A stretch of DNA of 35,337 nucleotides from Pseudomonadota bacterium (GTDB lineage: Bacteria; Desulfobacterota; Desulfobulbia; Desulfobulbales; Desulfocapsaceae): NCBI GenBank assembly GCA_018821785.1, contig JAHJLI010000149.1:1-35337 (forward strand). Reading direction: 5' to 3'. The notes below the pieces were generated by a model. That model had not been told where the DNA came from. It saw only the letters and a program-made list of their open reading frames with translations, and ran no database searches. Below, piece by piece: positions 24,612 through 33,007 of this stretch; position 1 is the first letter of the stretch, and each line of letters starts with the position of its first letter. The position numbers were made by a program, and so were the translations under genes.

Positions 24612-24649
24612 CTGCCCCATCCATTTTACAAGAGGTTTGGAGAAAATTC

Positions 24650-25714
24650 ATGCTTGAGAAACCGCCCCACATCATCAACCTGCCCGCCGCCTCCGGCTCT
24701 GAAGTTACTGAACCTTCCACCGACGTATATACCTCCATACAAAAGATCAACGAGGCAGTCAGCAAAAGCTCCGGATGGATCGCCCCGCTCAGGTACGAAC
24801 TGGGAAAGGTTATCGTTGGCCAGGAGCACCTCATTGAAAGGCTTTTAATCAGCCTTCTGTCCGGTGGCCACATTCTCCTTGAAGGGCTGCCTGGCCTTGC
24901 CAAGACTCTCGCGGTAAAGACGCTTGCGGCAGCTATACAGACAGACTTTCGGAGGATACAGTTCACCCCGGACATGCTGCCCGCCGACATCATCGGCACG
25001 GAGATCTATAATCCGCGGGAGACCAGTTTCGAAGTGAAACAGGGGCCGATTTTCTCCTCCCTCATTCTCGCCGATGAAATCAACCGGGCTCCGGCCAAGG
25101 TGCAGTCCGCCCTCCTTGAGGCCATGCAGGAAAAACAGGTGACCATCGGCGACCAGACTTTTCCCCTGCCCGAACTGTTTCTCGTGCTCGCCACCCAGAA
25201 CCCCATCGAACAGGAAGGCACCTACCCCTTGCCGGAAGCCCAGGTCGACCGCTTTATGCTCAAAGTGGTAGTCGGTTATCCGAGCAGAGCTGAAGAGAGA
25301 CGCATCCTCGACAATTTCGAACGGACCGATGCGGAGATAATAGTAGCCCCAGTCGCCCACTCGGATGACATCCTGGCGGCGCGAAAGGTTGTTAACAGCA
25401 TCTATATGGATGGCAAGATCAAGGACTACATCGTTTCTTTAGTCTACGCCACCCGTGAGCCGCAAAATTACCAACTGGAACTGCAGCAGTATATTGAAAC
25501 CGGCGCTTCACCACGGGCGACCATCAATCTCAAGGTCGTCGCACGCTGCCTCGCCTTTCTTGCCGGTCGCGGCTATGTTACCCCGGACGATGTCAAGGCG
25601 GCGGCTCTCGACGTCATGCGTCATCGCCTGCGCATCAGTTATGAGGCCGAAGCCGAGGGTATCAGCAGCGAAGATATTATCAGAAAGATTCTCGACACGG
25701 TCCCGGTACCCTGA
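24650..25714 (+). CDS. moxR: MoxR-family AAA+ ATPase
   Basis: A 354-residue cytoplasmic AAA+ ATPase, probably a chaperone that assembles or activates the von Willebrand A (VWA) proteins encoded downstream. The Walker A is GLPGLAKT near residues 79-86, the Walker B is LILADEINR near 138, and the sensor-1 region is FLVLATQNPIEQEGTYPLPE, all standard for MoxR. The C-terminal lid (ETGASPRATINLKVVARCLAFL, GRGYVTPDDVKAAALDVMRHR) is also typical. About 40 residues before the core are poorly conserved. GGAG lies 7 bases before ATG. It is the first gene of a seven-gene cluster, with DUF58 following 17 bases later. Confidence 0.95.
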   Translation: MLEKPPHIINLPAASGSEVTEPSTDVYTSIQKINEAVSKSSGWIAPLRYELGKVIVGQEHLIERLLISLLSGGHILLEGLPGLAKTLAVKTLAAAIQTDFRRIQFTPDMLPADIIGTEIYNPRETSFEVKQGPIFSSLILADEINRAPAKVQSALLEAMQEKQVTIGDQTFPLPELFLVLATQNPIEQEGTYPLPEAQVDRFMLKVVVGYPSRAEERRILDNFERTDAEIIVAPVAHSDDILAARKVVNSIYMDGKIKDYIVSLVYATREPQNYQLELQQYIETGASPRATINLKVVARCLAFLAGRGYVTPDDVKAAALDVMRHRLRISYEAEAEGISSEDIIRKILDTVPVP

Positions 25715-25731
25715 GAACCGGCGGAACGACT

Positions 25732-26643
25732 ATGGATGTACAACTCACCAGAGAGATCCTGAAAAAGGTCCGGCAGATCGAGGTGCGGACCAAACGGCTG
25801 GTCAACGACAGCCTGGCCGGCAGCTACCAGTCGGTGTTCAAAGGTCGGGGCATGAACTTTGACGAGGTCCGTGAATACGTACCCGGTGACGATATCCGGT
25901 CCATCGACTGGAATGTCACGGCCCGCACCGGTATCCCGCACATCAAGAAATTCACGGAAGAACGTGAATTGACTATCATGCTGATGATCGACATCAGCGG
26001 CTCCGGCGATTTCGGCTCGGTTCAAAGCTCCAAGCGGGAACTGATGGCAGAGATTGGTTCGGTACTAGCCTTTTCGGCGGTTCGCAATAATGACAAGGTA
26101 GGACTGGTGCTGTTTACCGATGTTGTTGAACTGTATATTCCACCTAAAAAAGGGCGCGGCCACATTCTCCGACTCATCCGGGAGATCCTCTATTTCCAGG
26201 CACAGGGCCGGAAGACCGATCTTGGGACACCTCTTGATTTCACCAACCGGGTTATCAAAAGAAAATGTGTGGCCTTTCTTATTTCCGACTTCTGCCTGCC
26301 CGGGGATTTTGACGCTGCCCTGCAGGAACTGCGGCCAAAGCTGCAGATCAGCAACCGGCGCCATGACCTGATCAGTGTCATTGTCTCCGATCCGCGGGAA
26401 TTCGAACTCCCCGACGTCGGCTGGTTGACCCTGGAAGACGCTGAGAGCGGCCAGCAGGTCGAATTGAACACCTCCGACGCCGAAGTCAGACGACAATACA
26501 AGACCATGGCCACAGAGCGGCAGAAGACATTACAGAGAGTCATTCGCTCCATCGGCATCGATCTGCTCGACCTTCTGACTAATGCCTCCTACCTCCCTCC
26601 GCTGCTCAATTTTTTTAAAGCTCGACAGGGGAGGGCGACATGA
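25732..26643 (+). CDS. DUF58 / VWA-like protein of the Bat operon
   Basis: A 303-residue protein without signal peptide or membrane segment. The DUF58 signature is clear: GRGMNFDEVREYVPGDDIRS, then IDWNVTARTG and HIKKFTEERELTIMLMIDIS, with DISGSG as a variant MIDAS motif of the VWA fold. DUF58 proteins are nearly always encoded after MoxR and probably are its clients or adaptors at the membrane. The exact biochemical role is not established. Its stop overlaps the next start as ATGA at 26640-26643, so the two are probably translated in series. Confidence 0.93.
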   Translation: MDVQLTREILKKVRQIEVRTKRLVNDSLAGSYQSVFKGRGMNFDEVREYVPGDDIRSIDWNVTARTGIPHIKKFTEERELTIMLMIDISGSGDFGSVQSSKRELMAEIGSVLAFSAVRNNDKVGLVLFTDVVELYIPPKKGRGHILRLIREILYFQAQGRKTDLGTPLDFTNRVIKRKCVAFLISDFCLPGDFDAALQELRPKLQISNRRHDLISVIVSDPREFELPDVGWLTLEDAESGQQVELNTSDAEVRRQYKTMATERQKTLQRVIRSIGIDLLDLLTNASYLPPLLNFFKARQGRAT

Positions 26644-27281
26644 AAAGGCCATCCATGCTCCTCCTCCAACCTCTGCCACTGTTGGGGGCAAGCTACGTCC
26701 TTGCGGCTGCTACAGATGAAGACACCCTGACCCTGCAAAAGGCTGCTGGGCAACAAACACTCAAGCAAACCGAGGCCTTACACGATATACATGGGCCGCT
26801 GCCGATTTCCGAATACCCGCCCTACCTGGTGGAAACGGCAATAGTCCTGCTTGTCCTCCTGCTTCTGGCGCTCCTCTATTTCTTCCTGAAAAGGCGCAAA
26901 AAACCGCTTCCTCCGCCCGTTCCCCCGTGGGAAAGAGCGCTTATGGAACTGGCCGAGGCAAGAAAGCTGATGAGTGGTGGTCAAAGTCTGCTGTATATGG
27001 ATCAGGCCAGTCAGATCCTCCGCCGCTACATCGAATTGCTTTTTACTATCCGCTCAACCCGGCAGACGACTCGGGAGTTTTTCGCCAGTCTGAATAACAG
27101 AGACAACTCACCCCTGCTCGAATACCAGACAGAACTGCGGGCATGTCTGGAGCAGGCCGATATGGCCAAATTCGCTCATCTGGTTGCCGATCAGACTCAC
27201 ATGCAACTGATGGAAGAGGCTGTGCGTACTTTTATTTCCAACACCCGCCCCAAGATGGAACCACAAGGGAGTCGGCCATGA
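26640..27281 (+). CDS. DUF4381-like membrane protein of the Bat operon
   Basis: A 213-residue protein with an N-terminal signal-like hydrophobic stretch (about 7-24), a short periplasmic part, a membrane helix at about 64-86 (TAIVLLVLLLLALLYFFL, then RRRKK-like basic residues) and a helical cytoplasmic tail. The order PISEYPPYLVE, membrane helix, Pro-rich PLPPPVPPWERA and ILRRYIELLFTIRSTRQTTREF is what I know from DUF4381 proteins, found between DUF58 and batA in many Bat operons. No catalytic motif is visible. It probably forms part of the membrane complex. Overlaps of 4 bases on both sides (ATGA) indicate tight translational coupling. Confidence 0.82.
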   Translation: MKRPSMLLLQPLPLLGASYVLAAATDEDTLTLQKAAGQQTLKQTEALHDIHGPLPISEYPPYLVETAIVLLVLLLLALLYFFLKRRKKPLPPPVPPWERALMELAEARKLMSGGQSLLYMDQASQILRRYIELLFTIRSTRQTTREFFASLNNRDNSPLLEYQTELRACLEQADMAKFAHLVADQTHMQLMEEAVRTFISNTRPKMEPQGSRP

Positions 27282-28264
27282 GATTTCTTCACCCGCAACT
27301 TTTGTGGTTTCTCGCCCAGCTGCCCCTGCTGGCCATAGTGCACGGTCGACGCGGCGCAGCTCCGGCGCTCCTTTTTTCTTCAACGTCCCTTGCTGCGACT
27401 CTGGCTGGGGCAAGAAAAGCTCGGCCAGGTTCCCTCCTCCTCCTTCAGCGCCTGGCTGTCCTTGCCCTCCTGATTCTTGCCCTCGCCAGACCGCAGCAGG
27501 GGAATACTACTACCGAGATCAAAGCAAGCGGCATAGATATTCTTCTCGCCGTCGACGTTTCCGGCTCCATGGAGGCCATGGACTTCACCCTCGACGGCAA
27601 ACCGGCCAACCGCCTTACAGTGGTAAAGAAGGTGGTTGACGAATTCATTGACCAGCGCCCGAGTGACCGCATTGGCCTGTTGGCCTTTGCCGGTCGTCCT
27701 TATCTGGTCAGCCCCTTGACCCTCGACCACGACTGGTTGCGCAAACGGCTGGAATCCTTAAGTCTGGACATGGTCGAGGACGGCACCGCCATCGGTTCGG
27801 CAATTGGCAGCGGCATTAATCATCTGCGCGATCTGAAATCCAAGTCGCGCTTGCTTATCCTCCTGACCGACGGCATGAATAACGCGGGCAGTGTCCCCCC
27901 CCTTCTAGCCGCCGAGGCCGCAGAAACCCTCGGCATCAAGGTCTATACCATTGGTGCCGGAACCCGGGGTGAGGCACCAATGCCGGTGACCGATCCCTTT
28001 GGGCGACGTAGGCTTGTCCGGGTCAAGGTTGATATCGATGAAGACACCCTCGCCAAGGTGGCCGAAAAGACCGGGGCAGTCTATTTCCGGGCGACCGACA
28101 CGGCCTCGCTTGCCAAGATCTACGACGAGATCAACACCATGGAAACAACCATCAAGACCATTAAAAAATTCGAAGAATATCGGGAGCTCTTTCCTTTTCT
28201 CTTAGGTGCGGCTCTGCTTCTACTCGGCCTGGAGATTTTTTCAACCCGTAAAAGACTGCCTTAA
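27278..28264 (+). CDS. batA: BatA-type VWA membrane protein
   Basis: A 328-residue membrane-anchored VWA protein. The ATG at 27278 overlaps the previous stop (ATGA) and starts FLHPQLLWFLAQLPLL. An earlier in-frame start at 27143 would run through the previous gene and is rejected. There are two N-terminal membrane segments (about 5-22 and 50-68), a VWA domain with MIDAS DVSGSM near residue 92, LLAFAGRPYLVSPLTLDHD, the second MIDAS threonine in DGTAIGSAIGSG and LLILLTDGMNNAG, and a C-terminal membrane helix (FPFLLGAALLLLGLEIF). In Bacteroides the batA-E genes were first linked to aerotolerance, though that role is disputed. It would bind a partner through a metal ion in the periplasm. Confidence 0.93.
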   Translation: MRFLHPQLLWFLAQLPLLAIVHGRRGAAPALLFSSTSLAATLAGARKARPGSLLLLQRLAVLALLILALARPQQGNTTTEIKASGIDILLAVDVSGSMEAMDFTLDGKPANRLTVVKKVVDEFIDQRPSDRIGLLAFAGRPYLVSPLTLDHDWLRKRLESLSLDMVEDGTAIGSAIGSGINHLRDLKSKSRLLILLTDGMNNAGSVPPLLAAEAAETLGIKVYTIGAGTRGEAPMPVTDPFGRRRLVRVKVDIDEDTLAKVAEKTGAVYFRATDTASLAKIYDEINTMETTIKTIKKFEEYRELFPFLLGAALLLLGLEIFSTRKRLP

Positions 28265-28278
28265 CCCCGAGGAACCCT

Positions 28279-30267
28279 ATGGATTGGTCACAACCTACAT
28301 GGCTCATCGCAGGCCTTGGTGTCTGTCTCGGACTGGTCTTTTTCTTTCGCGTCCTGGCACAAAAACGCCAGGCAGGCCTCGAAAAATTTGTTGCCCAGCA
28401 GCTCATCGGTCGCCTCACCGGCAACATCTCCTCCACCAAACGCCATCTTAAAAAGCTCCTCATTCTGGTCGCCGTGTTTCTCTGTTTTGTGGCTCTCGCA
28501 AGGCCGCAGGTAGGCTACCAATGGGTGGAGGTAAAGCGCAAGGGGATAGACATCCTCTTTGCCCTGGACACCTCGAAAAGTATGCTGGCCGAAGATATCA
28601 AACCCAATCGTCTGCAGAGGGCGTCGCTTGCAATTCTTGACTTCGTTGAGAAACTGGAGGGTGATCGGGTTGGACTTCTGCCGTTCGCCGGTAGCGCCTA
28701 CCTCATGTGCCCGCTGACCATCGATTACGATGCCTTTCTCCACTCCCTGTCGACCGTCAACACCGATCTTATTCCCGTGGGCGGAACCAATCTTGCGACG
28801 GTCATCGAAAAGGCCGTGCAGACCCTCAGCAACGCGGCAAATCACAAGATTCTCATCATCCTGACCGACGGTGAAAACCTGCAGGGCGATGCGTTACAGG
28901 CGGCGGAGGCCTCAGCTAAAGAGGGATTAACGATCTATGCCATAGGTGTAGGCACCAGCCAGGGCGAACTCATCCCCGTAAAAAGCGGTGGCAGTCAGGG
29001 CTTTGTCAAAGACTCCGCCGGCAATTTCGTCACCTCCCGACTCGATGCGACAACACTAACGCAAATCGCCGAAAAAAGTGGCGGTCTCTATACCCCTTTG
29101 GGACCGGCCGGCGAAGGTCTTGAGACAATTTACCGGCAAAAGCTGGCACTCATCCCCAAGGAAGAACTGGCCGAGCGCCGTCACAAGGTTCCGATCGAGA
29201 GATTTGAGTGGCCTTTAGCCCTGGCAATCATCCTCTTGATGGTCGAGCTGCTTATCGGGGAAAGAAAAGTGGTTCTCACCCTGCCCCTCCTGCCTTTTGC
29301 CAAATCGCTGCTGCGCCGGTTCAAATGGCCGCGGGCTGGCAAGGTTCTCGGTATCGGCATCGCCCTCCTTCTTATGGCAAATATGGGCTCCAATGGTTAC
29401 GCTTCAGAAGGGGAAGATGCCTACCAGCGCGGCGATTACCTGCAGGCCTCTGAGTATTATCAGAAAAAATTGGTCGGGAAACCGGAGGATCCTCAGCTAT
29501 TGTATAATTTCGGTACTGCCGCCTATAAGAACAATATGTATGATGACGCCATCGCAGCCTTTAGCGGGGCCCTGAAAAGTGACAGGATAGACCTCCAGAA
29601 AAAGGCTTACTACAACCGGGGAAACAGCTATTACCAGAAAGGTTCCGAGGTACGTCAGGCCGATGCAAAAGCAGCGGCAGGACTTTGGCGGCAGGCCTTG
29701 AACTCCCTGAACTCGGCGCTGGAGCTTGACCCTGCCGACCCTGATGCCAAGCACAATCAAAGCATCGTCGCCAAACAACTGGAGGAGCTGGAAAAACAGC
29801 TTGAGAAGGAAAAGCAGGAAAAACAAGATAATCAAGGCGAACAAAACGATCAGCAAAAGGACAAAGACAGCGACAAAAAAGATCAGGGGCAACAAAAGGA
29901 AGATGAAAAAGGCTCCGAGCCGGTAAACCAGGATAAACAGCAGGCCGAACAAAAGTCTGACGAAAAGTCTCAACAGCAGACAGACGAAAAAACCGACGAA
30001 GGAAAAGCAAAACAAGAATCTCTACAACCCGGAGAAGATAAACCGGGAGAAGCTCAGGGGCCACCAGCCGGCGCCGAGCAACAGCAAGAAGAGCAGGACA
30101 AGGCTGCAGAGCAAGCGGCAAATGACGCAATGCGGCAAAAACTTGGCAAGATGACCAAGGAAGAGGCGGAGCAGTTGCTCAATGCCCTAAAAAACCAAGA
30201 AGGCAACCTGAATTTTGTGCCTTCAGGGCGCAGAGCAAAAGAAAAGGATATCGACAGGGACTGGTAA
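28279..30267 (+). CDS. batB: BatB-BatC fusion: VWA membrane domain plus TPR and charged tail
   Basis: A 662-residue protein that joins what are usually two proteins. Residues 1-330 are BatB-like: N-terminal membrane segments, a VWA domain with MIDAS DTSKSM near residue 96, LLPFAGSAYLMCPLTIDYD, PVGGTNLATVI and ILTDGENLQGDA, then a membrane helix (WPLALAIILLMVELLIG). A second hydrophobic segment (about 355-372, IGIALLLMANMGSNGYA) looks like a former BatC signal peptide. From about 375 come TPR-type helices (AYQRGDYLQASEYYQKKL, LLYNFGTAAYKNNMYDDAI, AYYNRGNSYYQKG). Residues about 505-620 are Lys/Gln/Glu/Asp-rich low complexity. The end MTKEEAEQLLNALKNQE is typical of BatC. The gene lies 14 bases after batA and shares one base with batD. 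Confidence 0.92.
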   Translation: MDWSQPTWLIAGLGVCLGLVFFFRVLAQKRQAGLEKFVAQQLIGRLTGNISSTKRHLKKLLILVAVFLCFVALARPQVGYQWVEVKRKGIDILFALDTSKSMLAEDIKPNRLQRASLAILDFVEKLEGDRVGLLPFAGSAYLMCPLTIDYDAFLHSLSTVNTDLIPVGGTNLATVIEKAVQTLSNAANHKILIILTDGENLQGDALQAAEASAKEGLTIYAIGVGTSQGELIPVKSGGSQGFVKDSAGNFVTSRLDATTLTQIAEKSGGLYTPLGPAGEGLETIYRQKLALIPKEELAERRHKVPIERFEWPLALAIILLMVELLIGERKVVLTLPLLPFAKSLLRRFKWPRAGKVLGIGIALLLMANMGSNGYASEGEDAYQRGDYLQASEYYQKKLVGKPEDPQLLYNFGTAAYKNNMYDDAIAAFSGALKSDRIDLQKKAYYNRGNSYYQKGSEVRQADAKAAAGLWRQALNSLNSALELDPADPDAKHNQSIVAKQLEELEKQLEKEKQEKQDNQGEQNDQQKDKDSDKKDQGQQKEDEKGSEPVNQDKQQAEQKSDEKSQQQTDEKTDEGKAKQESLQPGEDKPGEAQGPPAGAEQQQEEQDKAAEQAANDAMRQKLGKMTKEEAEQLLNALKNQEGNLNFVPSGRRAKEKDIDRDW

Positions 30268-32093
30268 TGCAACACACACGCAAATCGCTCATTCTTCTGG
30301 CCTGCCTGATGGTCTTCTGTTGCGGTGTCGAGGCCCAGGCGGATATCACCCTCGAGGCCTCTCTCAGCCATCTCTCCTTCCCGGTCGATCAAGGTGCCCT
30401 GCTGACCATTACGGTGAACGGTGCCAGCCGTATCTCGACCATCGAATTACCGGAAATCGCCGGAATAAATTTTCAAAATCGTGGACAATCAAGCAGGATC
30501 AACATCATCAACGGCAGTATGTCCTCTTCACTTTCCAACAACTACCTGGTCCAGGCACAAAAACCGGGAATTTACACCATTCCGCCGATCAAGGTCAATG
30601 CCGGAGGCGAAACCGTCTCAACCAAACCCATGAGCTTCGAGGTAACAGGAACTGCGAAAGAGGGTGCACCGAACGGCGATAGGACGGATCGTTCATCCGA
30701 AGAGGTGGCCTTTATCCGCATTCCCGAGCTTGCCGATCACTACCCGGGAGAAATAGTGCCGATCAGGATAAAGGCCTATTTCAACCAGAAATACCGTGCC
30801 GATATCAATTCCCTGCCAACCCTGCGGGGTGATGGAGTAGTCATGCCGCAACTGCGGGAAAAGCCCGCCCAGACCCAGGAAATGGTTAACGGCACTCCCT
30901 TCCATGTCTTGACCTGGGACACCACCCTCGCAGGCATCAAGGCCGGCCGACACCCCCTCACCTTCAGCATGGAGGCCTCGCTTCTCATCCCCCAGAAAAG
31001 GAGGCAGGTCTTACCCTTCGGCGGTGGCCTTTTCGACGATTCGGCCTTTAACGATCCCTTCTTCGACAGCGTTTTCGGCGGTGCCCAGCGCAAACCGATT
31101 GACCTCGTCAGCCCAGAGGCGGTGTTTAACGTCATCCCGCTGCCGACCGCCAACCAACCGAAGAATTTCAGCGGGGCTATTGGTAATTTCACCCTGAAGG
31201 TCAGCGCCAACCGGCAGGACCTTGAGGTCGGCGAACCGCTTAAGCTGAGTGTGGAAATTGCTGGCAGCGGCAATTTCGACCGGGTCGAGGCCCCTTCTTT
31301 TCCCGACAGTCCCGACTGGAAAACCTATACCCCTGCCGCTACCTTTACCGATCAGGGAAACAGCTACACCGGAGTAAAGGTCTTTGACCAGGCAATTGTC
31401 GCGAAAAACGACACGGTAAAAGAAATTCTTCCTCTCTCCTTCAGCTATTTCGACCCGGTGAAAAAGGACTATGTCACGATATCCAGTGCCCCCATCCGCA
31501 TTAAACTGACAAAGAGCACCATAGCACCTGCCACGCCTTCTTTGCCGCCACAAAGTGCAGCTGTGCCGGCGCCAAGCGTGGCCTCTCCCGAAAAAACGAG
31601 TCGCGGCATCGAACAAATGGCGCCACTCAATGTACAGCTGGGTGATTTTCAGCGCGAGATCACTCCACTCTTTCTGCGGAGCTGGTTCCTGACACTGGCA
31701 ACGCTTTGCATCCTCGTCCTTGTCGCTCTTTTTCTCCTGCAACTGCGTCGCCAAAATCTTCAAAAGCATCCGGAAAAAGAGCTGCAACGAAGGAAAAGCC
31801 ACCTTTTGGCTCGCGACCTGAATCTTGTCGAGCAGGCGTATGCCTCAGGCAACAGCCTCGAATTTCTTGCTTCTTCAAGAACGGCGATGCAGAATCAAAT
31901 GGGCCTCTCCTGGAACATGGCACCGACCGCCATCAGTCTTACCAGCCTCAAAGGTCGACTCGGCCAGGATTCACCGCTTGTGGAAATATTTGCCGCCGCC
32001 GATGCGGCTGCCTACGGCGGCGCCACGCTGTCACGGGAAAAGATGCAGAACTACCTGAAGATTATGAAAAAGGAATTGGAGGCATTGCCATGA
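30267..32093 (+). CDS. batD: BatD protein
   Basis: A 608-residue exported protein with signal peptide (ending near VEAQA), a large beta-rich periplasmic part and a membrane helix at about 470-492 (FLTLATLCILVLVALFLL), followed by a cytoplasmic helical tail. The opening DITLEASLSHLSFPVDQGA, the YLVQAQKPGIYTIPPIKV segment, the middle PFFDSVFGG stretch and the repeated FTLKVSANRQDLEVGEPLKL region match the BatD (oxygen-tolerance) family at full length. In the proposed complex it would present Ig-like domains to the VWA proteins. Its ATG shares one base with the previous stop (TAATG), and its own stop overlaps the batE start. Confidence 0.92.
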   Translation: MQHTRKSLILLACLMVFCCGVEAQADITLEASLSHLSFPVDQGALLTITVNGASRISTIELPEIAGINFQNRGQSSRINIINGSMSSSLSNNYLVQAQKPGIYTIPPIKVNAGGETVSTKPMSFEVTGTAKEGAPNGDRTDRSSEEVAFIRIPELADHYPGEIVPIRIKAYFNQKYRADINSLPTLRGDGVVMPQLREKPAQTQEMVNGTPFHVLTWDTTLAGIKAGRHPLTFSMEASLLIPQKRRQVLPFGGGLFDDSAFNDPFFDSVFGGAQRKPIDLVSPEAVFNVIPLPTANQPKNFSGAIGNFTLKVSANRQDLEVGEPLKLSVEIAGSGNFDRVEAPSFPDSPDWKTYTPAATFTDQGNSYTGVKVFDQAIVAKNDTVKEILPLSFSYFDPVKKDYVTISSAPIRIKLTKSTIAPATPSLPPQSAAVPAPSVASPEKTSRGIEQMAPLNVQLGDFQREITPLFLRSWFLTLATLCILVLVALFLLQLRRQNLQKHPEKELQRRKSHLLARDLNLVEQAYASGNSLEFLASSRTAMQNQMGLSWNMAPTAISLTSLKGRLGQDSPLVEIFAAADAAAYGGATLSREKMQNYLKIMKKELEALP

Positions 32094-32842
32094 ATGGCCG
32101 GAACTTTTGCCGCATTCTCTTGATGATCATCAGCCTCCTGCTGTGGCAAAGCGCAACGAGCCAAGCCGGCGTAAACGAGGAACAGCTTTTTCAACAGGGT
32201 AACGAAGCGTACAGTCGCGGCGATCATGAGCAGGCAATCGCCCGGTACGAAAAACTGGTTACAGCATCCGGTTTGTCCCCCTCCGTTCTTTTTAACCTCG
32301 CCAACAGTTATGCCCAGGCAGGAAAGATCGGCCGGGCGATTCTCAACTATGAACGTGCCTTGCGACTTGCCCCTGGCGATTCTGACATTAGCGGCAATCT
32401 GGAACTGGTACGTAAGGAGAGTGGACTCTTTGCCGACACTCCGAGAGGAGCCGCCAAGGTGTTTCATCTTCTCAGCCTCAACCAGTGGGCAATGCTTGGT
32501 CTTCTGGCGCTCATTGCCTTCACCCTTTTCCAGGCAGCCTCAATAAAGTTCCGTTTGCGCACCAAGACCCGTATCATAGTGAGAATTGGTTGCCTCATGC
32601 TGCTGCTCATTGCCGCAGCAGGAACTGCTATCCGCTACCAGGGCTTCAAGCCGTCTGTGGTAATCGCCGCCGATGCTCGCCTGCTCATCTCCCCCTTCGA
32701 ATCGGCAACCTCGGTTGGAGCCATCCAGGAGGGCCGCCTGGTATTCCAGCAAAAAGACCACGGTCCCTTTACCTACGTCAGGGACGAAACCAACCGCCAG
32801 GGCTGGATTCTATCTTCCAGCTTGGAGGCCGTTGTCCGGTAA
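32090..32842 (+). CDS. batE: BatE-like TPR and SH3-like protein
   Basis: A 250-residue protein starting at ATG 32090, in a 4-base overlap with batD. A far longer open frame from 31706 in another frame of batD is a shadow and rejected. There is a signal peptide (to about residue 26), then TPR units (QLFQQGNEAYSRGDHEQAI, VLFNLANSYAQAGKIGRAI, LNYERALRLAPGD), two membrane helices (about 125-142 and 158-174) and a C-terminal SH3-like segment (ADARLLISPFES, VGAIQEGRLVF, GWILSSSLEAV). This layout matches BatE. It closes the operon. No clear terminator is seen in the 165 bases before the next gene. Confidence 0.9.
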   Translation: MNGRNFCRILLMIISLLLWQSATSQAGVNEEQLFQQGNEAYSRGDHEQAIARYEKLVTASGLSPSVLFNLANSYAQAGKIGRAILNYERALRLAPGDSDISGNLELVRKESGLFADTPRGAAKVFHLLSLNQWAMLGLLALIAFTLFQAASIKFRLRTKTRIIVRIGCLMLLLIAAAGTAIRYQGFKPSVVIAADARLLISPFESATSVGAIQEGRLVFQQKDHGPFTYVRDETNRQGWILSSSLEAVVR

Positions 32843-33007
32843 GGTGGCCCCTGGTGTTAATGATCTAACTGTATTGTTGCACTACGGCTTCTTTCTGATC
32901 ATGCCCACTTGTAATCATCCTCACACATACTTACGGTATAGAGCGATCAAAGTCCCTTCGCTCTGCTGCCGGAAATACCACTCAATTTGCACCACCAAGG
33001 TGATTAT

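Larger units (their letters stand above)
24132..24649. other. Regulatory spacer between ArgA-like gene and the Bat operon
   Basis: 518 bases without a gene between divergent genes. It contains an inverted repeat at 24441-24458, the nested hairpin element at 24570-24611, and GGAG at 24639, 7 bases before the moxR ATG. A sigma-54 (GG-N10-GC) promoter was looked for and not found. Confidence 0.55.

Noticed and set aside
24540..24620. Known riboswitch (c-di-GMP, SAM/SAH, glycine, TPP) in the moxR leader
   Set aside because: The structure is real, but the conserved core sequences of these classes are absent.
31706..32089. Upstream extension of the batE frame (128 extra codons)
   Set aside because: It overlaps batD entirely out of frame. 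The ATG at 32090 overlaps the batD stop and is followed by a signal peptide, as expected for BatE.
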